Source: VAYN01 sp964540905 (lineage in GTDB: Bacteria; Actinomycetota; Thermoleophilia; Solirubrobacterales; 70-9). From it: a DNA stretch of 64,000 nt. The first letter of the stretch is position 1. Each line of letters opens with the position of its first letter. This document shows, one piece after another, positions 1 to 8,029 of this stretch. The stretch is taken from positions 156,917 through 220,916 of the forward strand of contig CAZIOS010000001.1 in the NCBI GenBank assembly GCA_964540905.1, given 5' to 3'. The notes beneath the pieces were generated by a model. That model worked only from the letters and a program-made list of their open reading frames with translations. It searched no databases and had not been told where the DNA came from. The translations under genes were made by a program, and so were the position numbers.

Positions 1-82
1 CCGGCGCAAGCCGCGCCATCTCCTGCCGCTCCCAGGCCACCCGACCCGGCTCGGCTTCCAGCCAGGAGATCGACTCACTCAT
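1..82 (-). CDS. Third gene of the CBASS operon, 5' end only (possible E1/E2-like factor)
   Basis: The first 27 codons are visible and the gene runs off the left edge of the window. Its ATG (82-80) overlaps the TGA of the CD-NTase gene (81-79) in an ATGA arrangement, so the two are translationally coupled. The visible peptide begins MSESISWLEAEPGRVAWERQ and is rich in Trp, Glu and Arg. Many CBASS operons carry a Cap2-type E1/E2 ubiquitin-transfer-like protein at this place, and an N-terminus with a Trp-Pro-Arg-Glu pattern would fit one. That assignment rests on context and 27 residues, so it is a guess. Confidence 0.5.
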   Translation of the reverse strand, partial: MSESISWLEAEPGRVAWERQEMARLAP

Positions 83-1089
83 CCCTCTTCGACGGTCCGA
101 ACCCGGCGCCGGCCGCCGAGCGGAACCGCGGCAGCGGCGGTTTTGCCCGAGGAGCCTCCCTCGCAGCCGCCGGCGGGTTCCGGCATTACCTCGCCGAAGA
201 GCTTCTGCCACAGGCACTGAGCCTCTGCCTCCTTGCCGCGCTGGGCAGCGGTCACGGCCCTCGCCGAGAGCTCCGCGGCCTCCTGCAGTAACGCCTCGGC
301 CTTGTCGCAGTCGAGTCCGGGTTGGACCTCGCCGCAGAGGCCGGCGGGATCGAGGATCGGGTCATGGATGTGCTCCAGCGCCGCCTGGAAGAACCGGGCC
401 AGGGCGACCGGGCGCTCGGCGTCGGGCAGATGGGAGAGCGCCAATACCTCGGCGGTTAGTCCCTTGATCACCCGGCCGTTGTCCTTCGACCAGCACTTGA
501 GGACCCGCAGCAAGCCGACGAACTGCCCGTCGCCGTAGCCGTGGTGGCGCTCGAGGACCCTTTCGATCAGATAGGCGGGGTCGGTCGCGATCCAATCCTC
601 GCTGCTGGTCTCGGGGATCAAGAAGCCGTTCGGCTCTCGCTGGAACGCGGGCACGACGTCCACCGTGAAGGCTCCGTCCTCGCCGGGGTCGTCGAGGAAG
701 CATTTGACCGCGTGATGCTGAAGGCGCGTGTGGCGGACCCACTTCATGTAGCGACCCGCGTCACCGAAGAGGCCGATCAAGGCCTCTTCGGTGCCCAGCA
801 GCCGTTTGACCTGATCGCGGGTGTACTCCAGCGCCGCCTTCGCTGACCCCCCCGGCCCACCCCAGTCGGGGTGGGCGGAGGGGTCATAGACCCAAAGCAG
901 GTCTACATCGTTGATCGGTTCGATCTGGCTGCCGCGGGCTAGGGACCCGGTCGGTACCGATGTTTCGGCGTCAGGCTCCTCACCGAATGCGAACTGGAAC
1001 ATTTCACGGCGCTGGCGCGCCTCTTCGACCTGCAGAGGGTCGGCGTTAACGTTCTCCTGCATCACATCGAACGCTTCGGTGAGTGACAT
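79..1089 (-). CDS. CD-NTase, CBASS cyclic oligonucleotide synthase
   Basis: Encodes 336 residues if started at ATG 1089, which has a purine-rich GGGGGACGAG just upstream and lies 11 bases after the preceding stop. A longer open frame to 1638 lies inside the TIR-SAVED gene and has shadow-frame composition, so it is rejected. The nucleotidyltransferase signature is intact: Gly-Ser at 48-49, Asp-Val-Asp at 61-63 (DVDLL), and a third acidic residue D144 in VDVVPAF. CD-NTases sense phage infection and make cyclic di- or trinucleotides that switch on a partner effector, here the SAVED protein encoded just upstream. The protein should be cytosolic. The nucleotide product cannot be read from sequence. 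Confidence 0.9.
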   Translation of the reverse strand: MSLTEAFDVMQENVNADPLQVEEARQRREMFQFAFGEEPDAETSVPTGSLARGSQIEPINDVDLLWVYDPSAHPDWGGPGGSAKAALEYTRDQVKRLLGTEEALIGLFGDAGRYMKWVRHTRLQHHAVKCFLDDPGEDGAFTVDVVPAFQREPNGFLIPETSSEDWIATDPAYLIERVLERHHGYGDGQFVGLLRVLKCWSKDNGRVIKGLTAEVLALSHLPDAERPVALARFFQAALEHIHDPILDPAGLCGEVQPGLDCDKAEALLQEAAELSARAVTAAQRGKEAEAQCLWQKLFGEVMPEPAGGCEGGSSGKTAAAAVPLGGRRRVRTVEEG

Positions 1090-1100
1090 CTCGTCCCCCT

Positions 1101-2273
1101 TCAGGGAAGTCGCAGTGGGTTCGGGTGGTAGCTGTCCTTGGCCGCCGTCGCCTCGTGGACGACGACCGAGCCGCTGCTGGCGAAGTTCCAGCCGAGCGCC
1201 ATCGCCAGGGTCCACGGGCATGCGAGGTAGAGCTGAGTGCTCGTGACGTCGTAGCGCTCTCGCGCCTCGCGGATCGCGCCGACGACTGCCGCCGCGAGCA
1301 GGTTGATCTCTATCCCTTCGAGGCTCGAGCGCCCGGGTCCACCGCCGGCCGGGAAGACGCCGAGCTCCGCGCGGGCCTCCCCGCCTCCGCGATGGCGCCG
1401 GACGGCATGGCCACACTCGGCGCTGGCGCAGACCTGCACCACCAGCTCGGTCGAGTCGTTCTGGTTCGGGCGCAAATTGAGACGCCAGCCCTGACGGTCG
1501 GCGACAACGCTCGTGATCTCGACCGCGGCACGTGGGTGGTCGGCGACGATCCTCCAGCCGGCCGGCTCGCGGAAGCTGTAGCCGACGAGAAACGCCGCCG
1601 AGAGGTGAACGTTGCCACTGACTCGAAGGTCTCGGCAATCGGTTCGCGCGCGGAGCGCGGCCTCTACGTCCCGAGCCGCGTCCTTCAGCAGCTCCGGTTC
1701 GATCGGCAGGACTCCGGCGCCGGAGTCCCCGCCGGCCCAGTTCAGGTGAAGCGCCCCGTCGACGGCGAGCGGGAGCTCGTTCCAGGTATCGACGGCGATC
1801 ACCGTCGGCTCGCCAGCCACGGTCGCCAGGTAGGAGCCTAGGACCTGGCTTGCGAAGGGCCGGATCTGCACCTCGAAATCGACAGCTTGGTCGATGAAGA
1901 TGCCCTGATAGTTGCCTGGGTCGACGCCGATCTCCCGTCTCAGGACCTCGGACTCCTCCGAGCTGACCCCGTCGAAGACTGCCGTGACGAAGAAGTCACC
2001 GTCGCGTTCGATGCGATGACGGACCGCTGCCAGCTCGACGCTCTTGATGAACCACGAGTCGATCACGGCCTCCGTGAAGTAGAGGACGCAGCCGCAGGAG
2101 AGGTCGCGCAACGCATCGGCGGCGACCACCTCGTTCAGGCCTCCGGCCCCGAGCTCTCGGACGTCTCGCCACACCGGAATCCCGCGTAGCCTCATTTCGC
2201 GGTCGAGGATCTCCACTCGTGTGGGCGCGACTCCGTCAACCCACCGATAGCTGAGGAAGATCGGTGAGACCAT
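1101..2273 (-). CDS. TIR-SAVED CBASS effector
   Basis: Encodes 390 residues. The N-terminal TIR domain spans about 4-130: FLSYR at 6-10, then SWF...E with E80 in the place of the TIR NADase glutamate. The C-terminal half (about 185-390) has SAVED-domain character, including the LYLACPWTLAMALGWNF strand-helix and the terminal Tyr/Pro-rich end. In characterised TIR-SAVED CBASS the SAVED domain binds a cyclic nucleotide, the protein polymerises and the TIR domain destroys NAD+, killing the infected cell. It is the first gene of the operon, 11 bases ahead of the CD-NTase gene. The SAVED call rests on fold-level pattern and context, the TIR call on motifs. Confidence 0.87.
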   Translation of the reverse strand: MVSPIFLSYRWVDGVAPTRVEILDREMRLRGIPVWRDVRELGAGGLNEVVAADALRDLSCGCVLYFTEAVIDSWFIKSVELAAVRHRIERDGDFFVTAVFDGVSSEESEVLRREIGVDPGNYQGIFIDQAVDFEVQIRPFASQVLGSYLATVAGEPTVIAVDTWNELPLAVDGALHLNWAGGDSGAGVLPIEPELLKDAARDVEAALRARTDCRDLRVSGNVHLSAAFLVGYSFREPAGWRIVADHPRAAVEITSVVADRQGWRLNLRPNQNDSTELVVQVCASAECGHAVRRHRGGGEARAELGVFPAGGGPGRSSLEGIEINLLAAAVVGAIREARERYDVTSTQLYLACPWTLAMALGWNFASSGSVVVHEATAAKDSYHPNPLRLP

Positions 2274-2602
2274 CGGCTAAAGGCCCCGTCCCGGCGTGTG
2301 TTCGCCAGCGTCGTGAGTCCGTCCCCGCTGATTTATAGGGTTTAAAGACTCTGCTGTTTCTTGGGTAGCTGCGTATGGCATGGCACGAGAACTTCCAACG
2401 CTCTCACCCTGGCCGGACGCATAATCTCGCTCCCAGACGCCCAAAATGCGGACTTCCAGGCGGCGGTCCGCTGACTTCCGGAAGTCAGCCGTGCGACCCC
2501 TCGCAAGCGGAGCGGGGCGCTCAGCTGGAAACACCCCATTGTCAAAAACCGCTCAATTAAGCAACGGTCGAGGCAGCCGGCACAGCCGTGCCAACTTCGA
2601 AC
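2274..2602. other. Intergenic region upstream of the CBASS operon
   Basis: About 330 bases separate the CBASS operon from the next gene. Open frames here (for example the minus frame 2277-2534) have no family resemblance and no ribosome site, and I do not call them. A run of A and T around 2330-2360 could hold the minus-strand CBASS promoter, but no convincing -35/-10 pair stands out. The one clear signal is the palindrome at 2471-2488, listed separately. Confidence 0.5.
2471..2488. promoter_or_regulatory. 18-bp perfect palindrome, candidate operator
   Basis: CTGACTTCC followed directly by GGAAGTCAG is a perfect 9+9 palindrome with no spacer. It sits mid-way between two minus-strand transcription units, about 200 bases upstream of the TIR-SAVED start. 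A spacerless palindrome makes a poor terminator hairpin and a good site for a dimeric repressor. No regulator gene is adjacent, so the protein that might bind it is unknown. Confidence 0.4.
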
Positions 2603-2926
2603 CTAGACTGGCTGCGGAGCGCGTTCCCGCGTCTCAGAGATGATTCCAAGCAGCTTCTCGCCTGCCTCTCGAGCGGCGTAGAGCTCATCAGTGGAGAGCT
2701 TCGCTCCCCCTTGAGCAGCCTCGTAGACAGTCTGAACGGCAGCTAGCTCTCGATCGAAAACAGAAAGCCACCTGGTTTGTGCTTCGACCCAGGGATCACG
2801 CAGAAGGGATGGGTTCTTCGTAGTTTCTTCCTGAGCATGCCTTGCTTCGTCAGCAATCGGCGCTAGCCGATACCAGATCTGCTCCAACGCTACCCGCGCC
2901 GCCTCAGTGTCGTTTAGATCAGCCAT
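2603..2926 (-). CDS. Hypothetical small protein
   Basis: Encodes 107 residues starting MADLNDTEAARVALEQIWYR at ATG 2926. The same frame is open to 3295, but the upstream part overlaps the membrane-protein gene in another frame and reads as noise. The product is predicted mostly helical, acidic and soluble, with no signal peptide and no motif I recognise. It lies 35 bases after the membrane-protein gene on the same strand, so the two are probably co-transcribed. Function unknown; a small partner of the membrane protein is possible from context alone. Confidence 0.6.
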   Translation of the reverse strand: MADLNDTEAARVALEQIWYRLAPIADEARHAQEETTKNPSLLRDPWVEAQTRWLSVFDRELAAVQTVYEAAQGGAKLSTDELYAAREAGEKLLGIISETRERAPQPV

Positions 2927-2961
2927 GCCCGAGGAAGGATAGCTCCCCTGATCCTCACTTT

Positions 2962-3525
2962 CTAGCCTTTTCGCTCGCTTCCTGAAGAGCCCGGGGGATT
3001 CAATGCCTGCGAGAACTCCTGTAGCCGCCTGTCGAGCTCGGGGGCCTCTTCCTTTAGTTCCTTGGCAGCCCTCTTGCCGGCTCGCGTCCTCTCGAACGTC
3101 CCAAAACCCGGAACGGTCAACCTGATATCGCCGTCGCTCCCAAGGAATGCAACGACGACTATCAATACCACCGGAATTATGAAGTCCGTCGTGCCGAACG
3201 CATCGCATTCTCGCGCAGCCGGGTGGCGACCAAACTGGAGCGGCACGATATGACAGGTCCCAAACTGCCCTGGGTGAAGGTGCGAGAACAACCACAAGCC
3301 CGCGACGGCGAGCAACGCAATCACGAGAGCTACGGCCTTCACAGAACTCCCAGGCTTCGGAAGTGAGCGAGCTGTCCGCCGGGCACTAACACGGGAGATC
3401 AGCCGTGAGGAGAGTACGCTCACCTGATAGAGAGCGCCAAACACAATCCAGCCAACGACTAGCACCGCTAGAACTGGCAGCTGGAGCAGTACGAGAACCG
3501 CCGCAAGAGCGGCGCGTCGCCACAT
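2962..3525 (-). CDS. Hypothetical membrane protein
   Basis: Encodes 187 residues. Hydrophobic segments at about 5-35, 63-82 and 115-130 suggest three membrane passes. A basic, serine/arginine-rich stretch separates the first two, and the C-terminal tail of about 50 residues is charged and helical. I see no family motif. It lies between the CBASS and Schlafen-like genes on the same strand and may form a two-gene unit with the downstream small gene. Membrane proteins are common defence effectors, but nothing in the sequence proves that role. Confidence 0.65.
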   Translation of the reverse strand: MWRRAALAAVLVLLQLPVLAVLVVGWIVFGALYQVSVLSSRLISRVSARRTARSLPKPGSSVKAVALVIALLAVAGLWLFSHLHPGQFGTCHIVPLQFGRHPAARECDAFGTTDFIIPVVLIVVVAFLGSDGDIRLTVPGFGTFERTRAGKRAAKELKEEAPELDRRLQEFSQALNPPGSSGSERKG

Positions 3526-3604
3526 AGCGCACGCCTACTGGGCGGTCAGGCTTGGCCAATATTCTGCGGGACTGATTAAGGTCATGACCGCCCACTCCCC
3601 TCAT

Positions 3605-5053
3605 CTAAAAGTTCCGTCTTGCTCGGCGTCGAGCACGCTCGATGTAGTGCACGATGTCGGGACCGTGTAGCTCGTCACTTGAGCCGCCCCGCCGAATGAA
3701 GAAACGACGATCGTCGCCATCGCGGAGGTAGAACCCCTGAGTCATCTCAGCGTGCTCGATCTGAATCACTGCAAGCGGGCGCCGCGAATGCCAGTCGCGG
3801 CTAACATGGACGAGGTCAGCAACCTCACCATAGATCGACTCCTTGAGAAGTCGGTTGAATTTAAGCTCGAACCCGTCCCAGTCCTTTTGAAGAAAGATGG
3901 GATCCTGCAACCCCAAAACGCAGTAGCGTCCTGCGACAGGTAGCTCCGCGAGGCGCTCGAGGACCTCACTGCTCTGGCGGGTGAACTTGTCCAACTCGAG
4001 CACACCGACCACCAAAGTCCCGCCCTCGCTGTTCAGCATCGCGACTACGGTCTTAGCGATCGTGTCCCGAAAGAATCCTTTTGATTCGCTTAGTCCGTGG
4101 TCGTCGGGAGCACCTTTCCCACGACCGAGCCATCCCTCAAGCGGCGCAAAAGCGGATCCCTTGGCCTCGAAATTGCGCCCCTCTGGGCGGTCTAGATAAT
4201 CACGTGCACTCGGTGGAATCCGCGGCGGCGGCGGAAGCGGCGGCGTGTCCTCTCCCGAGCCGTCTCCTGAGTCTGATGAGCCCTGACCACCGCGCAGGGC
4301 GGCCTCTGCCCGCTCATCGAGCATTAGGTAATCCCGGGAACAAACAAAGTTGCGCGAAAGCGCCGGCAACGTCGTCGTCTGCATCACTCCGGTCATCGCA
4401 GCTAGCGGCTCAAGCAAATACTCCCGTATGTCATGCCACAGTCGATGTGGAATGCGACAAAGAATCAATAGTGAGCGATCGCTGCAGGCATAGAGCGAGA
4501 CATCGTCAAGGATGAATTTATCCTGGGGTTCCGAGTGACGGCTCCCGGGTGGTCGAGTCATGCCATCGAGGTGGTTGGCCACGCTCCGACCGAGTTTCCG
4601 CCAATCATCATCATCTAAACCGTCATTTCCCTTGAGCCGCAGAAGCAGCCTGATGCCAGTAGTGCTTCCGACATCCGTTAGTGCGTTCGCATTCATTAGC
4701 CGCTCCAACGCGCTAACGTCGGCTTCCGATGGATCGATCAGAGTGCCAATGTGGCCGTGGTCGGATATCCGGTTTGCAGAGTCAACCTCTGCCGGAGAGG
4801 TCGACCCAATGAGCGCGTCGGGGTCGCAATTTCTGGGAGCGTAAGAGCCCTCGCCAATCCACGGCCAATGGCGAATTACGTCTTCAACCGTGAACTTGCG
4901 AGTGTCCTTTAGGGGGAAGGTTTCCTTCAGGCGCTTGGCAAAGCCATTAACTTCGCGCGCGGGTATCCATGCGCGTAGCAGGACATCAAACTCTCCACTT
5001 AGCTCGTAGGTGGTGTAGGCGCCAATACCGACGTCATCCATAAGGTCGACCAA
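3605..5053 (-). CDS. Schlafen/AlbA_2-domain protein
   Basis: At least 482 residues from TTG 5053. The C-terminal part (about 295-480) carries the AlbA_2 (Schlafen AAA_4-like) pattern: FEAKGSAF with the E-x-K pair, then IAKTVVAMLNSEGGTLVVGV, the family's hydrophobic helix and GG-T-hhhGV strand. It ends in a basic tail, RARRRARRNF. A Pro/Gly/Asp-rich linker near 255-285 separates an unrecognised N-terminal half. The reading frame stays open and coding-like upstream to 5248 (aromatic-rich, with WPSALIWHSELHRHWG), so the true start is probably upstream, yet no ATG, GTG or TTG occurs there. AlbA_2 proteins include regulators and nuclease-type defence proteins; the activity here is unknown. Confidence 0.75.
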   Translation of the reverse strand: MVDLMDDVGIGAYTTYELSGEFDVLLRAWIPAREVNGFAKRLKETFPLKDTRKFTVEDVIRHWPWIGEGSYAPRNCDPDALIGSTSPAEVDSANRISDHGHIGTLIDPSEADVSALERLMNANALTDVGSTTGIRLLLRLKGNDGLDDDDWRKLGRSVANHLDGMTRPPGSRHSEPQDKFILDDVSLYACSDRSLLILCRIPHRLWHDIREYLLEPLAAMTGVMQTTTLPALSRNFVCSRDYLMLDERAEAALRGGQGSSDSGDGSGEDTPPLPPPPRIPPSARDYLDRPEGRNFEAKGSAFAPLEGWLGRGKGAPDDHGLSESKGFFRDTIAKTVVAMLNSEGGTLVVGVLELDKFTRQSSEVLERLAELPVAGRYCVLGLQDPIFLQKDWDGFELKFNRLLKESIYGEVADLVHVSRDWHSRRPLAVIQIEHAEMTQGFYLRDGDDRRFFIRRGGSSDELHGPDIVHYIERARRRARRNF

Positions 5054-5253
5054 GCTTTGAAAAGCTTCGTCCCGCTCGTACCACTCTCGAAATCGCAGCA
5101 GCCAGAACTCCAGCGTGCAATGGCCCCAATGACGGTGTAGCTCACTGTGCCAAATAAGCGCACTCGGCCAGCGCTGCGTATCCCCTCTTGATTCTTTGCT
5201 CCGCGTCTCTATGGTGATTCCCTGCCCGGCTGGAGTCGCATTAGTACTCTATA

Positions 5254-5269
5254 TTGACCGATCAGTCAA
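5254..5269 (-). promoter_or_regulatory. Near-palindrome over a minus-strand promoter for the Schlafen-like gene
   Basis: TTGAC-CGATCA-GTCAA forms an inverted repeat with 5-base outer arms. Read on the minus strand it supplies TTGACT, followed 17 bases later by TACTAA, a good sigma70-type -35/-10 pair aimed at the Schlafen-like gene. A repressor bound here would cover the -35 box. The transcript would begin with a short out-of-frame reading frame (ATG CGA CTC ... TAG, 10 codons) overlapping the start of the long frame. The promoter and operator roles are inferred from pattern only. Confidence 0.35.
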
Positions 5270-5473
5270 CTCTAGTCTGCTCGCAGGCTCGCTCGGGAAT
5301 CCGTCACCTCCTTGAAGGCGACGGCAGCGAGAGCTGCTGCTATGCCGAGTCATCCGCCAGGTCTGGACCCGACGTCCTTCCTGATCTTTAAGGCGCCAAC
5401 TGCCCCGGCTCGAACTGCGGATGGGGGGGCCGACCTGTTCGAGACCTCATCCATCTCGACGTAGCTGCGCAGA

Positions 5474-6595
5474 TTGCCTAGGCTCTGCCGGGTGGATTTA
5501 CTGATCCGAGGAGACGATGGCTGGGATCCTGCCGACCCAATGGGTTACGCGACCGAGGCGGAGTTTCAATCCATCGTGCAGGGGACCTTCGAACGCACTC
5601 TGACTGCCCAAACGGAGCGGGCAGTCGTGGTCGCGCGCGAGATGTCAACTCCCGAGGGCGGCCGCATCGATGTGGCCGCCGTCGATCAGGATGGGTTAAT
5701 CACGCTGTGCGAGTGCAAGCTCGACCGAAACGCCGGATCACGACGGGAGGTCCTTGGCCAGGTTCTTGAGTACGCAGGATCACTGAATGGGATGCAGTTC
5801 AGCGACTTTCGGCGGCTCATGTCGGACCGACTCAAAACGGATCTGATTGACGCGATGCGCGAACGGGCGACGGGAGACTTCGACGCTGCCATCTGGGAGG
5901 AAAAGGTGGCGCAAACGCTGAATGGCGGGCACTTCCGCCTAGTGATAGCAGTTGATCAGCTGACCGATGTACTTAAGCAAACCGTGCTGTATCTCAATGA
6001 TCGGGCGGCCTTCTCGCTGCTAGTCGCCGAGATGCGCAGGGTCCGCCATAACGACATTGAGATGCTCGTTCCGAGCCTCTTCGGAGATGAGACGGCCGAG
6101 CGCAAGCTGCCGCGGCGCTCGGCGTCTCCGACCGTGCGCGATGCGGACACGGTCGTCGTGGCCGCTACCCTCGCCCACCCTGAGTTCAAGCGGCTGAGCG
6201 CCTACATCTGTCAGCCCAAACGAAGCTTTCGCGATGGCCTCCGCTACCTAGGCTTCTACACGGAACGGACGATTTTCCCGGAGTTCCCGGCGATAGTCGA
6301 GCGGCGCCCAGACGTGCCCATCACGGAGGAGAACATCGCGGCGTTGCAAGACGGAAGCGACCTGGACAAACGGGTCGCAAAGGTTATTTCCGGAGGCCTC
6401 GAGGGATCCGCCGGGAGATCACTGGGGGAACGGCAGCAAATCATCCTGCTGGATCTGGAGGCTGGCTTCTCTCTTCAGCATCCGATCCACCACGATGGCC
6501 CGCACGCCTGGACTCAGGGGCAGCGGTACACGAAATCAGCCGCATTAAGAAGGGAACCGGCGACTACGGATGCGCTTTCTGCGGACGAGGGGTGA
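5474..6595 (+). CDS. PD-(D/E)xK nuclease-like protein
   Basis: Encodes 373 residues from TTG 5474; GTG 5492 is an alternative start. The N-terminal domain shows a restriction-endonuclease-fold core: GGRIDVAAV with D66, then LITLCECK with E80 and K82, followed by a helix with GQVLEYAGSL. This is the D...E-x-K arrangement of NucS/DUF91-like and related nucleases. The C-terminal 200 residues are not recognised. The gene points away from the Schlafen-like gene across about 225-420 bases and is the last gene before the first tRNA-Ala remnant. A DNA-cutting defence role is a fair inference; the substrate is unknown. Confidence 0.7.
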   Translation: MPRLCRVDLLIRGDDGWDPADPMGYATEAEFQSIVQGTFERTLTAQTERAVVVAREMSTPEGGRIDVAAVDQDGLITLCECKLDRNAGSRREVLGQVLEYAGSLNGMQFSDFRRLMSDRLKTDLIDAMRERATGDFDAAIWEEKVAQTLNGGHFRLVIAVDQLTDVLKQTVLYLNDRAAFSLLVAEMRRVRHNDIEMLVPSLFGDETAERKLPRRSASPTVRDADTVVVAATLAHPEFKRLSAYICQPKRSFRDGLRYLGFYTERTIFPEFPAIVERRPDVPITEENIAALQDGSDLDKRVAKVISGGLEGSAGRSLGERQQIILLDLEAGFSLQHPIHHDGPHAWTQGQRYTKSAALRREPATTDALSADEG

Positions 6596-6666
6596 CCGAC
6601 CGGTAAGGCCGCAACCGATCGACGCTTTTCTACGGTGCAGACGGGTGGTTACCACGGCAGAGGATC

Positions 6667-6826
6667 GGGCACTCGGCGCCAAGAGTGCCCGAAACGCCAT
6701 GAATCGCCATGAATCGCCTGCTATCCCCGGGGAGGTTGCCCCTCGGCTCTATTTGCAAACTTCCTGCTAATCGGCAAGTTTTATGCAGAATCCCGCGCCC
6801 AGAGCGGCGACATCGCACCAAGGAGG
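6667..6826 (+). repeat. att-associated module, copy 1 (decayed tRNA-Ala end)
   Basis: Begins with a perfect hairpin, GGGCACTC (6667-6674), 8-base loop, GAGTGCCC (6683-6690), followed by GAAACGCC and AATCGCC. Near the end come CCTGCTAATCGGCAAGTTTT and GCCCAGAGCGGCGACATCGC, and the copy stops at a tRNA-Ala fragment (6813-6826) that matches copies 3 and 4 only as far as AGGAGG. Order and spacing match copies 2 and 3 (hairpin to TCGCACC is 133-147 bases in all). I read it as the end of one integrated cassette with its attachment site eroded. Confidence 0.7.
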
Positions 6827-6865
6827 AAACGCGGAATCTGCCCTGCAAATCGGCACTTTTAGATC

Positions 6866-6957
6866 ACCTCCTGAGACTCGCCCAGGAGGTCGATTACACA
6901 AACCTCCTGCAAACCGCCACCTTCGCTCGCAGACCTCCTGGACACCCAGCAGGAGGT
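6866..6957. repeat. Two inverted repeats ACCTCCTG-N9-CAGGAGGT plus a half site
   Basis: Two identical-architecture inverted repeats lie at 6866-6890 and 6933-6957, each with 8-base arms and a 9-base spacer. A lone half site (ACCTCCTG) lies at 6902-6909. The right arm resembles the tRNA-Ala remnant: TCGCCCAGGAGGTCG at 6878-6892 differs from its TCGCACCCAGGAGGTCG by two missing bases. They could be integrase core-type sites, eroded attachment sites or operators. The rest of 6827-7078 contains no gene that I can support. Confidence 0.5.
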
Positions 6958-7078
6958 TGTCGCCGGGATCCCAGCAGGTAGCTCAACCTACACCCGCAGG
7001 CAATCCTCTAGGTAGGGGCCGCCTCGGTGAGTTGCGCCCGCCAAGGCCGGGACTCAGCCGAAAGGCGGTGACACCAGC

Positions 7079-8002
7079 TCAGGAAAGCTGGCGCCGCCTT
7101 GCTGGCATTGCGAGAAACCAACCGATTTCCAATTCGTCGAGCGTCTGTTGCGCCTTGACCGCGGCGCTTGCTTCCTCAATGTCAATGAACTTGTTTTGCC
7201 ACAGGCCTAACTCCGCGTCGGGCAAAGCGATCAGCCGATCGCGAGCCGGCTCGATAGACCTCACTCGCCAGTCTTGAATTTGGGAGGTCAGTCTCTGGAC
7301 ATGGTCCTCGACCGATTCTGCCTCCAGAGCGCCCTCCCGGAGGATGTCTCGCAGCCCGCGGATTGATGAACCTTCGAGAGGCCGCGGATCCGAGCACAAG
7401 AGGCCGCGCCCGCCGTGGACGTCGTAGGTCCACCGATGATCTTTGCTCGCGCTGCCCGCTTCTTCTGCCGCATTCAGCTGAATCTTCAAATCGTCAAGAG
7501 ACAGAAAAATGGAGTTCTCGGCCACCCGAGATGCGAGCTTATAACTGTAGAAGTCCGTTCGCTTGTGGAAGATCCCCGCCGCGTAACAGACGGATGCCTT
7601 TCCGGCGGAAGACGCCCGCAGATCGAGAAGCACGTCCAGTTGCGCCTGCTCGAGCTTGAAGCGGTAATAGGGCACCGGCGCTTCGAACGCCGTCTCGCGA
7701 TCGCCACTCTCCTTGCCGTTTCGGTTGCTGATGAATTCCGGGCGCTTGTACTGAAGAAACAAGCTTGTTGCCTTGGGAACAACTTCTCCTGTGGTTGCTC
7801 CTATCCCTGGGAGGCCTGCCGTAAGAGATGACCAGATCCGCGGCAGTGCTGGAACGAGCGCAATGTCGTATCCGAGTTTGGCCTCTTCGTTCTGACTCGG
7901 GACGAAGTACTCGTTGGCTTCGCGTATCAGCTCTAGATTGATTGCAAGCTCATAGTGTCGCTCTGAGAAATCTGCGTGCGCCATATACGCATCCTGACGC
8001 AT
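7079..8002 (-). CDS. Restriction-operon accessory protein of unknown function
   Basis: Encodes 307 residues from ATG 8002; ATG 7984 (MAHADFSERHYELAIN) has better Shine-Dalgarno spacing and would give 301. It follows the PaeR7I-like endonuclease gene by 27 bases and is surely in the same operon. The stretch GYDIALVP followed by LFLQYKRPEF places an Asp ahead of a Q-x-K, loosely like a degenerate PD-(D/E)xK core, but this is weak. The remainder is helical and acidic. No family recognised. It might be a second nuclease or an inhibitor or regulator of the system, or an unrelated defence gene carried along. Confidence 0.65.
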   Translation of the reverse strand: MRQDAYMAHADFSERHYELAINLELIREANEYFVPSQNEEAKLGYDIALVPALPRIWSSLTAGLPGIGATTGEVVPKATSLFLQYKRPEFISNRNGKESGDRETAFEAPVPYYRFKLEQAQLDVLLDLRASSAGKASVCYAAGIFHKRTDFYSYKLASRVAENSIFLSLDDLKIQLNAAEEAGSASKDHRWTYDVHGGRGLLCSDPRPLEGSSIRGLRDILREGALEAESVEDHVQRLTSQIQDWRVRSIEPARDRLIALPDAELGLWQNKFIDIEEASAAVKAQQTLDELEIGWFLAMPARRRQLS

Positions 8003-8029
8003 ACCCTCTGAAATGCCCTGGTTCGCCGC

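Noticed and set aside
1083..1841. Plus-strand frame opposite the TIR-SAVED gene
   Set aside because: It is a shadow frame typical of high-GC coding DNA, with no family features and no ribosome site.
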